NCBI RefSeq assembly: GCF_000620765.1
Contig: NZ_JIAK01000014.1
Coordinates: 1 to 64,000 of the forward strand
Length of the DNA stretch: 64,000 nt
Direction: 5' to 3'
DNA from: Desulfovermiculus halophilus DSM 18834
Lineage (GTDB): Bacteria; Desulfobacterota; Desulfovibrionia; Desulfovibrionales; Desulfothermaceae
Shown: positions 23,532 through 31,610 of the stretch, piece by piece
Layout: the number at the start of each line of letters is the position of its first letter
Numbering within the stretch: the first letter of the stretch is position 1
Position numbers and translations under genes: made by a program
The notes under the pieces: model-generated
Database searches by the model: none
What the model was told of the DNA's origin: nothing
What the model saw: only the letters and a program-made list of their open reading frames with translations

Positions 23532-24242
23532 CTACGTGGAATATCCCCGGCTGTTGAGCCAAAAGCGGCGGTGGTACATGACGGATACCACAATATAATA
23601 TACCGGGTAGCTCAAGGAAATCAAGGTCAATTCCTTGATCCAGTCAGCGTGCATAAAGATACAGATAATTCCGTAGATAACCCCGTATAGTCCGGTGAGG
23701 GGCAGGGAGATGTTTTTCAGCCATTTGGTCTTGGAGGGGTAGATGTAGTGGATGGGTACGAAAACAAAGATGGACAGGGCAGCAAGGAGAACGATGACCA
23801 GCCAGTATGAGGGAGAGAGGACATAGAGGTAGAGGAAAACAACGTTCCAATAAGAGGGGAAGCCGACAAAGGACTCGTCGGTCTTGGCGTTGTCCTGACT
23901 GAACCCATAAGCGCTGGCCAGCAGGGGAAGAACGGCCACCCACTCCCAGGAAGGGGGTAGGACGTCGAATACCACTAGGGCGACGCAGGGCAGAAAGGCA
24001 TAGGTGATGAAATCGATCAGATCGTCCAGGCGCCGGCCGTCGAAATGGGGCAGGATCTCCTTGACTCCCACATAGCGGGCCAAAAGCCCGTCTGTGGAGT
24101 CAATGACAATGGTCATCCACAATGAGATGAAAAAGAGTTTCACATCCGATGTGATCAGGGCCAAAGCGGCGGTGAAGGCGAATACAAGCCCCAGGCTGGT
24201 ATAGACATGGACGGCCGAGGCAATGATTTTTTTTGTTTCCAT
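23532..24242 (-). CDS. pcs: Phosphatidylcholine synthase (CDP-alcohol phosphatidyltransferase)
   Basis: A 236-residue polytopic membrane protein with about eight hydrophobic segments. The CDP-alcohol phosphatidyltransferase motif Asp-x2-Asp-Gly-x2-Ala-Arg-x(n)-Gly-x3-Asp-x3-Asp is visible as DSTDGLLAR, then FDGRRLDDLIDF (about residues 48-78). The FDG..LDD.IDF form and the following YAFLPC match bacterial Pcs, which condenses CDP-diacylglycerol with choline at the inner membrane. Choline would have to be imported. I took the ATG at 24242; a TTG precedes it by one codon. The DedA gene lies upstream on the same strand, separated by 52 bases. Confidence 0.85.
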   Translation of the reverse strand: METKKIIASAVHVYTSLGLVFAFTAALALITSDVKLFFISLWMTIVIDSTDGLLARYVGVKEILPHFDGRRLDDLIDFITYAFLPCVALVVFDVLPPSWEWVAVLPLLASAYGFSQDNAKTDESFVGFPSYWNVVFLYLYVLSPSYWLVIVLLAALSIFVFVPIHYIYPSKTKWLKNISLPLTGLYGVIYGIICIFMHADWIKELTLISLSYPVYYIVVSVMYHRRFWLNSRGYST

Positions 24243-24294
24243 CAAGTGAACTCCGTCAAAAAAAGTGTACGCACAACGCGCCCTTTGCGTTCAA

Positions 24295-24876
24295 TCACGG
24301 GATGAGATGCAGATATTTGCCCACCATCTTCCGCCGCAGGGCGACAAGCCCCCAGACCAGAAGGCCGGCCCCGGTCAATCCGCCTATGATCCACAGTTCC
24401 CAGTTTCGAACACTCTGCAGGACCCAGTCCAAAGCATGGCCGAACACGTACCCCAGGCTGGTCAAAAGAAAGACCCAGAGGCTGACACCGATGAGATTCA
24501 GGATCAAAAATCGAATTGGGGTGATCCCGCACAGGCCGATGGTAAAAGGGGTAATGCTCCGAAAACCATAAACAAATCGGAAAAAAACCGCCAGCCAGAG
24601 GTGGTTTCTGTGCACAAGGCCGGTGATCTTTCTGCTTTTTGCTTGCAGCTTGGGCCACTTGTTCAGGGCCTTGCACCCCTGAAAGCGGCCGAGAAAGAAA
24701 AAGAACTGGTCGCAGGCCAGGGTGGTCAGAAAGGCGATGCCGACAACCCATCCCAGGGCGAAATATCCTTCCTTGGCCAAGATCCCGCCGAAGATCAAGG
24801 CCGCTTCTCCCTCGATCACTGTCCCTATAGACAATGCCGGATAGCCGAACTGAGTAAGCAAATCCTCAAAGGCCAT
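24295..24876 (-). CDS. DedA family membrane protein
   Basis: A 193-residue inner-membrane protein with the DedA/VTT domain: E-G-E-A-A near residue 23, a central FRFVYGFRSITPFTIGLCGI motif (two key Arg residues near 99-105) and four to five hydrophobic segments. DedA proteins are linked to undecaprenyl-phosphate or phospholipid translocation and to membrane-potential upkeep. Here it neighbours phosphatidylcholine synthase, consistent with a lipid role, though the pairing may be incidental. The small gene at 24898 lies 21 bases upstream. Confidence 0.92.
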   Translation of the reverse strand: MAFEDLLTQFGYPALSIGTVIEGEAALIFGGILAKEGYFALGWVVGIAFLTTLACDQFFFFLGRFQGCKALNKWPKLQAKSRKITGLVHRNHLWLAVFFRFVYGFRSITPFTIGLCGITPIRFLILNLIGVSLWVFLLTSLGYVFGHALDWVLQSVRNWELWIIGGLTGAGLLVWGLVALRRKMVGKYLHLIP

Positions 24877-24897
24877 AGCTCACATCCCAGCAAGGAA

Positions 24898-25086
24898 TCA
24901 TTCCCGGCTCTTCTGCTGTTCCATAAACTCCTGATGAACCTGCTGGACTTCGGAGGAGAACTCTTCCTGGGTCAGCAGTCCCTTGCGGATCAGGATCCGC
25001 ATCAGGGCCTCATTGCCGATCATATTGGAATAGGCGATATTCTGCCAGGAGCTGGACTCATTCTGTTCTGTCTTGTCGGTGCTCAT
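24898..25086 (-). CDS. Small conserved-looking hypothetical protein
   Basis: A 62-residue soluble polypeptide: an acidic, Ser-rich N terminus, then NEALMRILIRKGLLTQEEF and a glutamine-rich helical end. The ILIRKGLLTQEEF phrase is of a kind often seen in short SHOCT-like or regulatory-tail segments. I do not recognise a family. AAGGAG six bases before the ATG at 25086 supports this start over 25158. It lies upstream of dedA on the same strand. Function unknown. Confidence 0.7.
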   Translation of the reverse strand: MSTDKTEQNESSSWQNIAYSNMIGNEALMRILIRKGLLTQEEFSSEVQQVHQEFMEQQKSRE

Positions 25087-25272
25087 TGCAATCTCCTTCT
25101 GGGATATCGTTTCGCCGCGTCGGGAGCAAACTTTTGTAGCACCACGGGCAGTCTGCAATCAAGCATTGAAGTGGCGGATTTTATCTTGCGCCCGGACACG
25201 AGTTGTGCAATGATATAAAACTGGTAAGGAATCAAGGATATTAAATATGTTCAGGATTTGCAGGTGAGCCCT

Positions 25273-25467
25273 ATGGATATGAATTGGCAGAGTCCGGAAT
25301 ATGTACTGCCCCCTGAAGGCGAGGTGGTTGTCTGTCAGGCCCTGGAACGCAACGGCCTGGTCAAGGGAGTGTACTCCCGCGGAATGTGGCTGGACATGAA
25401 CCGGCTGCCCATTGACGTCGTCAAATGGAGAGAGATCCATCCTGAGCATGAGCCCGGGACGGAGTAG
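25273..25467 (+). CDS. Small hypothetical protein
   Basis: A 64-residue protein that begins MDMNWQSPEY and continues LPPEGEVVVCQALERNG, then GMWLDMNRLPIDVVKWREIHP. The layout (Trp near the start, LPxxGE, VVxxWxxIP near the end) is like DUF551-type small proteins; this is only a resemblance. AGGTGA lies five bases before the ATG. It is divergent from the gene at 24898, with the promoter region between them. Function unknown. Confidence 0.6.
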   Translation: MDMNWQSPEYVLPPEGEVVVCQALERNGLVKGVYSRGMWLDMNRLPIDVVKWREIHPEHEPGTE

Positions 25468-25527
25468 CTATGGGAGTTCACTGCTTGTCCGTCGGCTTCG
25501 AGGAGGGAGGCGGCAAACTCTCGTGAA

Positions 25528-25597
25528 TATCAGGATCCGATTGGGTAACCACTCCCAGTCGGTATCGGTATAGAAATCGTGCCCGCTTCGGGCATGT
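25528..25597 (+). repeat. Hexamer-rich dispersed repeat, short copy E
   Basis: It contains the TATCAGGATCCGATTGGGTAACC hairpin region (of which GATTGGGTAACC is the conserved core), CCCAGTCGG, two TATCGG-like hexamers and GAAATCGT, then a private GCCCGCTTCGGGC hairpin. The long middle section is absent. It lies in the 232-bp gap before panE. Confidence 0.8.
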
Positions 25598-25699
25598 GGG
25601 TCCATTGGAATGCCTTGACCTGGATGCGGGCCGGGTCTAGGTTTTTCCTGCGGATGACGAAAACGAACCGATCAATTGATTATTATTGAGAAAGATCAG

Positions 25700-26638
25700 A
25701 TGCGTATTTTTCTTCTGGGAGCCGGGGCCATGGGGTCCCTGTTCGGGGCCCGTCTGCGGAGCATTGGGTTGCGTCCGGTTCTCTATGGTCTGGATACCAT
25801 CAATCTGCAGACCATAGCCGAGCGCGGACTGAAGGTGGACGAGCTGGATGGGACCCAGAGTGTTTGGGACCTGGATGTTTGTCTATCCCTGGAGGAGGAA
25901 GTCACCCAGCCGGATGTGGTCGTAGTGGTGGTCAAGGCATACGCCACCGGGCCGGCGGTAGCCTCCATACTCCCCTTGTGCCATGACCAGACCGTGTTTG
26001 TAACTGTCCAGAACGGGATGGGGAACTGGGATCAGATTGCTGCCCATGTGCCCCCGGAGCGGATCGTGGCCGGAGTGACTGCCCAGGGAGCCACCCGGAC
26101 AGGGCCGGGGCACATCCGGCATGGGGGGAACGGTCCCACGGTTTTTGGATCTATCGGGGGCGAGCCGTCCCCGGTTCTGCATGATCTTGTCCGCATCTTT
26201 CACCGGGCGGGCATGGACTGTGAAGCCACTGATCGGGTCATGGACCATATCTGGGCCAAGCTCCTGGTCAATGTGGGCATCAATGCTGTTACCGCCCTGG
26301 CCGGAGTAGCCAACGGCTGGATTGCCCAATGCGCTCCGGCCCGGGATGTGGCCCAGGAGGCAGTCAAAGAAGCTATGGAGGTGGCCAGGGCTCGTGGTGC
26401 CCAGCCCGCAGTGGATACTGTGGACCGGGTGATGGGGGTTGCCCAGGCCACGGCGGTGAATCATTCGTCAATGCTTCAGGATGTGCGGGGCAAAAATCGC
26501 ACTGAAGTCGAGGCCATCAACGGCATAATCTGCCGGTGGGGGCGGGAAGCTGATATCCCCACTCCGGTGAACAGGGTCCTGACCGATCTGATTCAGGTCC
26601 TGGAATATAAGAATCAGTCCAGAGGAGAAAGAGGATGA
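25700..26638 (+). CDS. panE: 2-dehydropantoate 2-reductase
   Basis: A 312-residue NADPH-dependent enzyme that reduces ketopantoate to pantoate in the pathway to pantothenate and coenzyme A. The Rossmann GAGAMGSLFGARL is at residues 6-18, and the conserved Lys in WAKLLVNVGINAVTAL (about 185) and the later NRTEVEAINGII motif (Glu near 270) are present. An upstream in-frame ATG (25676) adds eight residues before the Rossmann strand; the ATG at 25700 fits the family. Its stop overlaps the panB start (ATGA), so panE and panB are coupled. Confidence 0.92.
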   Translation: MRIFLLGAGAMGSLFGARLRSIGLRPVLYGLDTINLQTIAERGLKVDELDGTQSVWDLDVCLSLEEEVTQPDVVVVVVKAYATGPAVASILPLCHDQTVFVTVQNGMGNWDQIAAHVPPERIVAGVTAQGATRTGPGHIRHGGNGPTVFGSIGGEPSPVLHDLVRIFHRAGMDCEATDRVMDHIWAKLLVNVGINAVTALAGVANGWIAQCAPARDVAQEAVKEAMEVARARGAQPAVDTVDRVMGVAQATAVNHSSMLQDVRGKNRTEVEAINGIICRWGREADIPTPVNRVLTDLIQVLEYKNQSRGERG

Positions 26639-27492
26639 GCCGATTAAGCACCCTGGATATCATCCAGGCCAAAGGGCAGCGCAAGCTGAGCATGCTTACT
26701 GCCTATGACTATCCCACAGCCAAGATTGTGGATGAATGTGAACTGGATATGATCCTGGTTGGGGATTCTCTGGCCATGGTCGTTCTGGGTCATGAGGACA
26801 CCCTGTCCGTGGACATTCCGGAGATGATCCACCATACCAAGCCAGTGGTCCGGGGTGCCAAACGGAGCATGGTGGTCAGCGACATGCCCTTTATGTCCTA
26901 CCAGGTCAGTGTGCAGCAGGCGGTGGACAACGCCGGGCGGCTGATCAAGGAGGGCGGGGCCCAGGCAGTCAAGCTGGAAGGCGGAGCATCGGTCCTTCCT
27001 CAGGTTCAGGCCATTGTTCGAGCCGGGATTCCGGTCCAGGGCCATCTGGGACTTACCCCCCAGAGCGCAGGCCAATTGGGCGGGTTCAAAGTCCAGGGCA
27101 AGTCAGCCCGGGCCGCAAGGCAGCTGATGGATGATGCCCAGGCCTTGGCCCAGGCCGGATGCTTCAGCCTGGTCCTGGAAGCGGTGCCTGCACCTTTGGC
27201 CGAGCGGGTCAGTCAGGCAATCCCCATACCGACCATCGGGATCGGGGCCGGGGCTGGATGCGACGGCCAGGTCCTGGTTCTGCAGGACTTGGTTGGGCTT
27301 TTTGATCGCTTCCTGCCCAAGTTTGTGCGGCAGTACGCCAGACTGGGCCAGGAAATGAGCAGAGCGGTGGCAAGCTATAAGCAGGATGTGGAAACCGGGA
27401 CCTTCCCTGGATCAGAGCACAGCTTCGGCATGAAGCAGGAGGAGCTGGAGGCCCTGGATCAGATTCTGAAGGGGGATGGAAGGGAGAAGTGA
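26635..27492 (+). CDS. panB: 3-methyl-2-oxobutanoate hydroxymethyltransferase
   Basis: A 285-residue TIM-barrel enzyme that adds a hydroxymethyl group from methylene-tetrahydrofolate to 2-oxoisovalerate, giving ketopantoate. Marks are YDYPTAKIVDE near residue 20, the metal-site VGDSLAMVVLG near 42, QAVKLEGG near 112, and IGIGAGAGCDGQVLVLQDL near 200. It overlaps panE by four bases, so both steps to pantoate are encoded together. AGGAGAAAGAGG upstream lies inside panE. No terminator is evident after it. Confidence 0.95.
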   Translation: MSRLSTLDIIQAKGQRKLSMLTAYDYPTAKIVDECELDMILVGDSLAMVVLGHEDTLSVDIPEMIHHTKPVVRGAKRSMVVSDMPFMSYQVSVQQAVDNAGRLIKEGGAQAVKLEGGASVLPQVQAIVRAGIPVQGHLGLTPQSAGQLGGFKVQGKSARAARQLMDDAQALAQAGCFSLVLEAVPAPLAERVSQAIPIPTIGIGAGAGCDGQVLVLQDLVGLFDRFLPKFVRQYARLGQEMSRAVASYKQDVETGTFPGSEHSFGMKQEELEALDQILKGDGREK

Positions 27493-27722
27493 CCCGCTCA
27501 CTTCTTGCTGTGGAAAACAGGTGTGAAGGACGAGCGTGAACAATCGTTAAGCTCGCAATATGTTCCTGCTTAAGTGGCTTTCATAAGAAAACAAGATTCT
27601 CAGCTTGTTGGCGGACACATCAAGGGGAAGGGGACCAATGTGTATGTCCGGCATGGTCTATGCTTGAAATCATACAGGTGATCTCTTTCCAGGACTGAGC
27701 TTCTGGTCTCGGAGGAGGGAGA
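27493..27722. other. Spacer before MITE copy 2, no recognised feature
   Basis: I see no coding frame, strong promoter or stem-loop with a T-run here. It is presumably the former upstream region of the DUF1638 gene, now separated from it by the MITE. Confidence 0.45.
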
Positions 27723-27730
27723 TTATATCT

Positions 27731-28001
27731 GGTTTTTCGACGTAGCCTGTGGATTTTTGGAGTTTGCCATCTCTTCTGTGAGCCCACTTTCGGCCCGGTA
27801 TTTTCTAATTCCCGCCAAAGGGGGATCCCTGCCCCCTCCAGGCACTCACATGATGGTCATTGCCTTCAGATGGACTGAGCATATCATGCATGTGAGTGCC
27901 TGGTGGCGGGACCAAGAAAATGTGCGGGCCTGCCGCTCACGGCACACAGAAGAGACGGCAAACTCTTATGTAGGCGATTCCACTTTCTGTGTCGAAGAGC
28001 C
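27731..28001. mobile_element. MITE-like element, copy 2, with 8-bp target duplication
   Basis: A 271-bp copy of the element at 20937-21218 in the same orientation, with a handful of base changes and an 11-base shorter hairpin arm (the TTTCCCCCTTT part is missing). It starts GGTTTTTCGAC and ends GTCGAAGAGCC. TTATATCT occurs at 27723-27730 and again at 28002-28009, an exact 8-bp duplication. It ends 20 bases before the ribosome-binding site of the DUF1638 gene, so it replaced or displaced that gene's promoter. Confidence 0.88.
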
Positions 28002-28032
28002 TTATATCTTTGGTTTCACGCAAGGAGGAAAT

Positions 28033-28686
28033 ATGTCCGGAGTTTCGTTTCGGGATATGGCCATTGTTGCTTGCGGCACAGTGAGCCTAGAACTCAACCA
28101 CCTCAGGCACGAGGGTTTTTTGGATACAGAGGATGTATTCTACACCACGCCGGGACTGCATGAGAATGTCAAGGAGCTTGAGCGGCAGCTGGTATCCCGA
28201 ATCCAGAAGGCCAAGCAGGTAGTAGACAAGGTCATTGTCGTTTATGGGGGCAAGTTCTGCTACGTCAATCCGGCACAGCCTACCCGGACCATGCAGACCA
28301 TTGTCGAGGAACAGGGGCCGAACGTGGCCCGGATCAACGCAACCCACTGCATGGACATGGTGGCTAGTGAAGCGGAACGGGAGCAGATCGCCCAGGAGGT
28401 GGCCGGAGGGGAAAAGGTCTGGTGGATGACCCCGGGGTGGATCAAGTTCCGGCATCAGGTGTTCAAGGGCTGGGACAAGGGCCTGGCCAATGAGAACTTC
28501 CCCCGGCATACCGGTGGTGCCGTGGTCCTGGATTCCATAGGCTATGTAGAACAATACATGGCTGAAAATCCTGAAGATTTTTTAGAGTACTCCGACTGGA
28601 TGGGCATTCCCATCCAGCCCTACCCGGTAACTCTGGACCGGTTCAAGACCCTGCTCACTGAACAGGCGGAAAAGTTGAGCGCGTAG
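28033..28686 (+). CDS. DUF1638 domain protein
   Basis: A 217-residue protein. The DUF1638 pattern is present: an early ACGTVSLELNHL, then LHENVKELERQL, VIVVYGGKFCYV, a RINATHCMDM segment (His-Cys) and VWWMTPGWIKF. The family is uncharacterised and common in anaerobes with methyltransferase or corrinoid metabolism, and the conserved Cys/His suggest metal binding. AAGGAGGAA sits just before the ATG at 28033. The frame is open back through the MITE to 27757, but the good ribosome site argues for the internal start. A selenoprotein gene follows 62 bases later, so they may act together. Confidence 0.83.
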   Translation: MSGVSFRDMAIVACGTVSLELNHLRHEGFLDTEDVFYTTPGLHENVKELERQLVSRIQKAKQVVDKVIVVYGGKFCYVNPAQPTRTMQTIVEEQGPNVARINATHCMDMVASEAEREQIAQEVAGGEKVWWMTPGWIKFRHQVFKGWDKGLANENFPRHTGGAVVLDSIGYVEQYMAENPEDFLEYSDWMGIPIQPYPVTLDRFKTLLTEQAEKLSA

Positions 28687-28748
28687 CAGGTTGTTCTTCC
28701 CCGCGTGTCTGCGGCGTAACAGGCAAGCGGGGTGTGGAAAATGTGATT

Positions 28749-29027
28749 ATGGTCCGTATCACTATCTACCACAAAACGGCATTCGCCTGACCCGGCTGTG
28801 ACAAGGCCATAGGCGTGGCCGAAGATGTGGCTGAGAAACTGGGGCCGGAGGTCCAGCTCCGGATCGTGTCCACAGACTCGGAAGAGGCTCGATCCCAGGG
28901 GATCAAGAGCGCGATAGCCTTGTTTGTCGACGGCAGGAAAGTGCCGATCAAAGAGGTCCTGAATCGGACGGGGTTTGAAGGCATGGTACGCAGGAGACTG
29001 GAATCGCGTGCCCATGGCGACGACTGA
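28749..29027 (+). CDS. Thioredoxin-like selenoprotein with U-P-G-C motif (UGA read as Sec)
   Basis: The ATG at 28749 opens a frame that meets TGA at 28788 and then continues to a TGA at 29025. Reading the first TGA as selenocysteine gives 92 residues: strand VRITIY, then Sec14-Pro-Gly-Cys17, a helix (KAIGVAEDVAEKLG), strand VQLRIVST, and IALFVDGRKVPIKEVL. This is the order of a small thioredoxin fold with the redox motif UxxC in place of CxxC. The frame downstream has strong coding character, and a hairpin follows the TGA. Without readthrough only 13 residues would be made. The ribosome site is weak (GGAAAATG). It is probably a redox partner of DUF1638. The alternative, a decayed CxxC gene, is possible but less likely. 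Confidence 0.75.
28788..28820 (+). promoter_or_regulatory. Candidate bSECIS hairpin for the U-P-G-C protein
   Basis: After the UGA (28788-28790) come 14 bases, then GGCCA (28805-28809), loop UAGGCG and UGGCC (28816-28820). The loop starts 19 bases after the UGA and holds a GG, which is within the usual bacterial range. The stem is only five pairs, so this is a modest candidate. Confidence 0.5.
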
Positions 29028-29040
29028 ACAAGGGAATGCG

Positions 29041-29345
29041 CTGATCTTTGGTCAGGTGATTTCTCATCTTATTGATGAGAGCAAAAAGTTGTATACTTTT
29101 TGCGCGCTGCACTCAGCTGCGCGGGAAATAAATTCCCGCTCGCTTCATGCGCGAGTTCCGCCATAGGCGGAACTACTAATGGGAGCACAATGTAAAGAAC
29201 ATTTCGCACCCATTAGTATCAGCGAAGATCATCTTTATCAGCGGTTAATGCTTCTTCCTCTTTTCAGTTTATCGAGCACCACGATCATAGATTGAAATCT
29301 CTATCAGAAGGTTACGAGCCCCCTCCTTGGCAAGGAGGGGGCTCC
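29041..29345. repeat. Run of consecutive perfect hairpins
   Basis: The 383-bp gap between the convergent selenoprotein and thioesterase genes is packed with inverted repeats: TCTCATC/GATGAGA (29062-29080), GCAAAAAGT/ACTTTTTGC (29081-29103), CGCGC/GCGCG (29103-29123), GCGGGAA/TTCCCGC (29121-29139), GTTCCGCC/GGCGGAAC (29155-29173), ACTAATGGG/CCCATTAGT (29175-29217) and a 14-bp stem GAGCCCCCTCCTTG (29316-29344). They are almost back to back and unrelated to each other. The second and last may act as terminators; the role of the set is unknown. Confidence 0.75.
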
Positions 29346-29385
29346 AGGGGTGGTTGCATAGTGACAGGATCCTCTGAATTCTTGC

Positions 29386-29434
29386 CAGTTCACAGTTCAC
29401 GATTCACAGTTCACAGTTCACGATTCACAGATTC
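29386..29434 (+). repeat. Heptamer tandem repeat overlapping the thioesterase 3' end
   Basis: Seven in-phase 7-base units (CAGTTCA, CAGTTCA, CGATTCA, repeated, then CAGATTC) cover 49 bases. The last eight codons of the thioesterase gene and its stop lie inside the array, so the repeat encodes the end of that protein. Confidence 0.78.
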
Positions 29435-29830
29435 CTTCCTGTCCCTGGCCTGCTTGAACCTGGCCTCAAAGTGCAGGACGGCCCGCCCCTGATCGTCCTC
29501 CACATCCGCATGTCCGTAAAACTCGCGGCCTTCCCGGCTGGTGATCCTGGCCCTGGCTGTGACCTGCCCTTTACGAACAGGTGCGAGAAACCGGGTATGG
29601 GCCTCAATGGTCCCGAAATGGGTCCCTGGGGCCAGAAGGCTCTTGATAGCCATGGCCAGGGCGGTGTCGGCCAGGCTGACCATGGCCCCGCCGTGCATCA
29701 GGCCCGCTCCCTGGGCGAACTGGGGCAAGAAGGGCATGCTCAGGACGGCCTCTCCTTCGGATGCCTCATGGATCTGCATCTGAAGCAGGGACTCAAACGG
29801 GGCACAGGCGATCCAGTTCTCTTGATCCAT
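29411..29830 (-). CDS. PaaI-family hotdog thioesterase
   Basis: A protein of about 139 residues with the PaaI/hotdog pattern GLMHGGAMVSLADTALAMA (central helix, near residue 45) and TIEAHTRFLAPVRKG, then a strand with FEARFKQA. It would hydrolyse an acyl-CoA or aryl-CoA thioester in the cytoplasm. It follows the acyl-CoA synthetase gene by 60 bases on the same strand, which fits a shared role in handling acyl groups. ATG at 29830 is preferred to a GTG two codons earlier. The final residues are encoded by a heptamer repeat, so the C terminus may be an acquired tail. Confidence 0.88.
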   Translation of the reverse strand: MDQENWIACAPFESLLQMQIHEASEGEAVLSMPFLPQFAQGAGLMHGGAMVSLADTALAMAIKSLLAPGTHFGTIEAHTRFLAPVRKGQVTARARITSREGREFYGHADVEDDQGRAVLHFEARFKQARDRKESVNREL

Positions 29831-29889
29831 ATTCACAATAGATTTCCCGGCGTCTTGTTTTCTGCCATTATGATTCTGTCTCCGGGTGG

Positions 29890-31569
29890 CTACTGGAACA
29901 TCTCAGCGGCCATCTCCCGAAGCTTAAACTTCTGCACCTTGCCCGAAGCGGTCATGTCGTATTCGCTGACAAAGGCGATGTGTTTAGGGATCTTGTACCG
30001 GGAGATCTTTCCCCGGCAGAAGTCCCGGACGTCTTCGGCCTGAATGTCGCAGTCACCTTTGAGGATGATGAAGGCCCCGACTTCTTCTCCGTATTTCTGG
30101 CTGGGCACGCCCACGACCTGCACGTCGTAGATTCCCTCCATGGTATACAGAAACTCCTCGATCTCCCGGGGATAGATGTTCTCCCCGCCCCGGATGATCA
30201 TATCCTTGATTCTTCCGGTGATGCTCACATAGCCTTCCTCGTCCATGACCGCCAAGTCCCCGGTATGCAGCCAGCCCTCCCGGTCGATGGTCTCGGCCGT
30301 GGCCTGGGGGTTGTTGTAGTAGCCCTTCATCACATTGTAGCCCCGGCAACAGATCTCTCCCGGCTCTCCGGCCGAGACCTCCTCGCCGGTCTTGGGGTCA
30401 AAGATGGCCACCTCGATTCCGGGCATGGCCCGGCCGACGGTTTCCACCCGCTTTTCCAGGCTATCGTCGGCCCGGGTCTGGGTCATGACCGGAGAGCCCT
30501 CGGTCAGCCCATAGCAGATGGTGATGTCGGTCATATGCATGGTGTCTATGACCTGGCGCATGACCTTGATCGGACAGGGAGAACCGGCCATGATCCCGGT
30601 GCGCAAAGATCCGAGATCGAACTGGGAGAACAGGCTGTGATCCAAAAGGGCCATGAACATGGTCGGGACGCCGTAAAGGGCGGTGCATTTCTCAGCCTGG
30701 ATCGAGGTCAGCACCAGCAGGGGATTGAATTCCTCCAGGATAACCAGGGTGCTGGCATGACTGACCGCCCCGAGCACTCCCATCACGCAGCCGAAGCAGT
30801 GAAAGAGGGGCACAGGCACGCAGATCCGATCCCGGGGAGTGAGCAGTTGATGTTCGCCGACCCAGAATCCGTTGTTCCCGATGTTCGAATGGGTGAGCAT
30901 AACCCCTTTGGGGAAGCCGGTGGTTCCCGAGGTGTACTGCATGTTGACCACATCGTGGGGGTCAAGGCTTTTCTGCCGGGCCAGATAATCGGCATCGGAT
31001 ATCAGCCGGCCCAGGCCAAGCAGCTCGGGCAGGGAGTACATGCCCCGGTGTTTTTCCTGGCCCAGAAAAAAGACCCGCTTCAGGCAGGGGAACTCCGGGC
31101 TGGCCAGGTGTCCCCGTTGCTGAGTGCGCAGCTCCGGGACCAAAGAGTACACGGTCTGCACGTAGTCGGTATCCTTGAAGCCGTCGATGATGACCAGGTT
31201 TTCGGCCTCAGACTGCTGGAGCAGATAGGCCAGCTCGCTTTCCTTGTAGTAGGTGTTCACCGTGAGCAGAATGGCCCCGATCTTGGCGGTGGCAAACTGC
31301 AGCGCCACCCAATGCGGTACATTGGTAGACCATATGGCCACTTTCTCTCCCTTTCCTATTCCCAGGGCCATAAGGCCTTTGGCCAATTCGTCCACCAGGT
31401 CTCCAAACTCCCTGTAGGAGAGCCGGAAGTCCCGGTCCACATAGACCACCGCGTCATTGTCCGGATGCTCTGCTATGGCCTGGTCCAGCATTTGGCCCAG
31501 GGTAATCTCGCGTATAGGATTCTCTTGGTGCATACCTTCATTGTCCATAATAAAACCAGAATTCTTCAC
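29890..31569 (-). CDS. Acyl-CoA synthetase (AMP-binding)
   Basis: A 559-residue adenylate-forming enzyme that joins an acid to CoA through an acyl-AMP. The P-loop-like [16 protein letters not shown] is near residue 213, the YGLTEGSPV motif near 355, the hinge [16 protein letters not shown] near 435 and the C-terminal catalytic Lys region [11 protein letters not shown] near 550. The type is that of medium/long-chain fatty acid ligases. The start is a GTG at 31569, nine bases after CAGGAGG; ATGs at 31548 and 31533 lack a good ribosome site. An XRE-cupin regulator lies 41 bases upstream and probably controls it. Confidence 0.93.
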   Translation of the reverse strand: MKNSGFIMDNEGMHQENPIREITLGQMLDQAIAEHPDNDAVVYVDRDFRLSYREFGDLVDELAKGLMALGIGKGEKVAIWSTNVPHWVALQFATAKIGAILLTVNTYYKESELAYLLQQSEAENLVIIDGFKDTDYVQTVYSLVPELRTQQRGHLASPEFPCLKRVFFLGQEKHRGMYSLPELLGLGRLISDADYLARQKSLDPHDVVNMQYTSGTTGFPKGVMLTHSNIGNNGFWVGEHQLLTPRDRICVPVPLFHCFGCVMGVLGAVSHASTLVILEEFNPLLVLTSIQAEKCTALYGVPTMFMALLDHSLFSQFDLGSLRTGIMAGSPCPIKVMRQVIDTMHMTDITICYGLTEGSPVMTQTRADDSLEKRVETVGRAMPGIEVAIFDPKTGEEVSAGEPGEICCRGYNVMKGYYNNPQATAETIDREGWLHTGDLAVMDEEGYVSITGRIKDMIIRGGENIYPREIEEFLYTMEGIYDVQVVGVPSQKYGEEVGAFIILKGDCDIQAEDVRDFCRGKISRYKIPKHIAFVSEYDMTASGKVQKFKLREMAAEMFQ

Positions 31570-31610
31570 TGATCGCTGCCTCCTGCCTTCCGATTCCGGC
31601 TTCGGATTCC

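Noticed and set aside
27757-28032. 92-residue N-terminal extension of DUF1638
   Set aside because: The residues are encoded by the MITE, identical in kind to the other MITE copy, and AAGGAGGAA directly precedes the internal ATG. Kept only as a finding.
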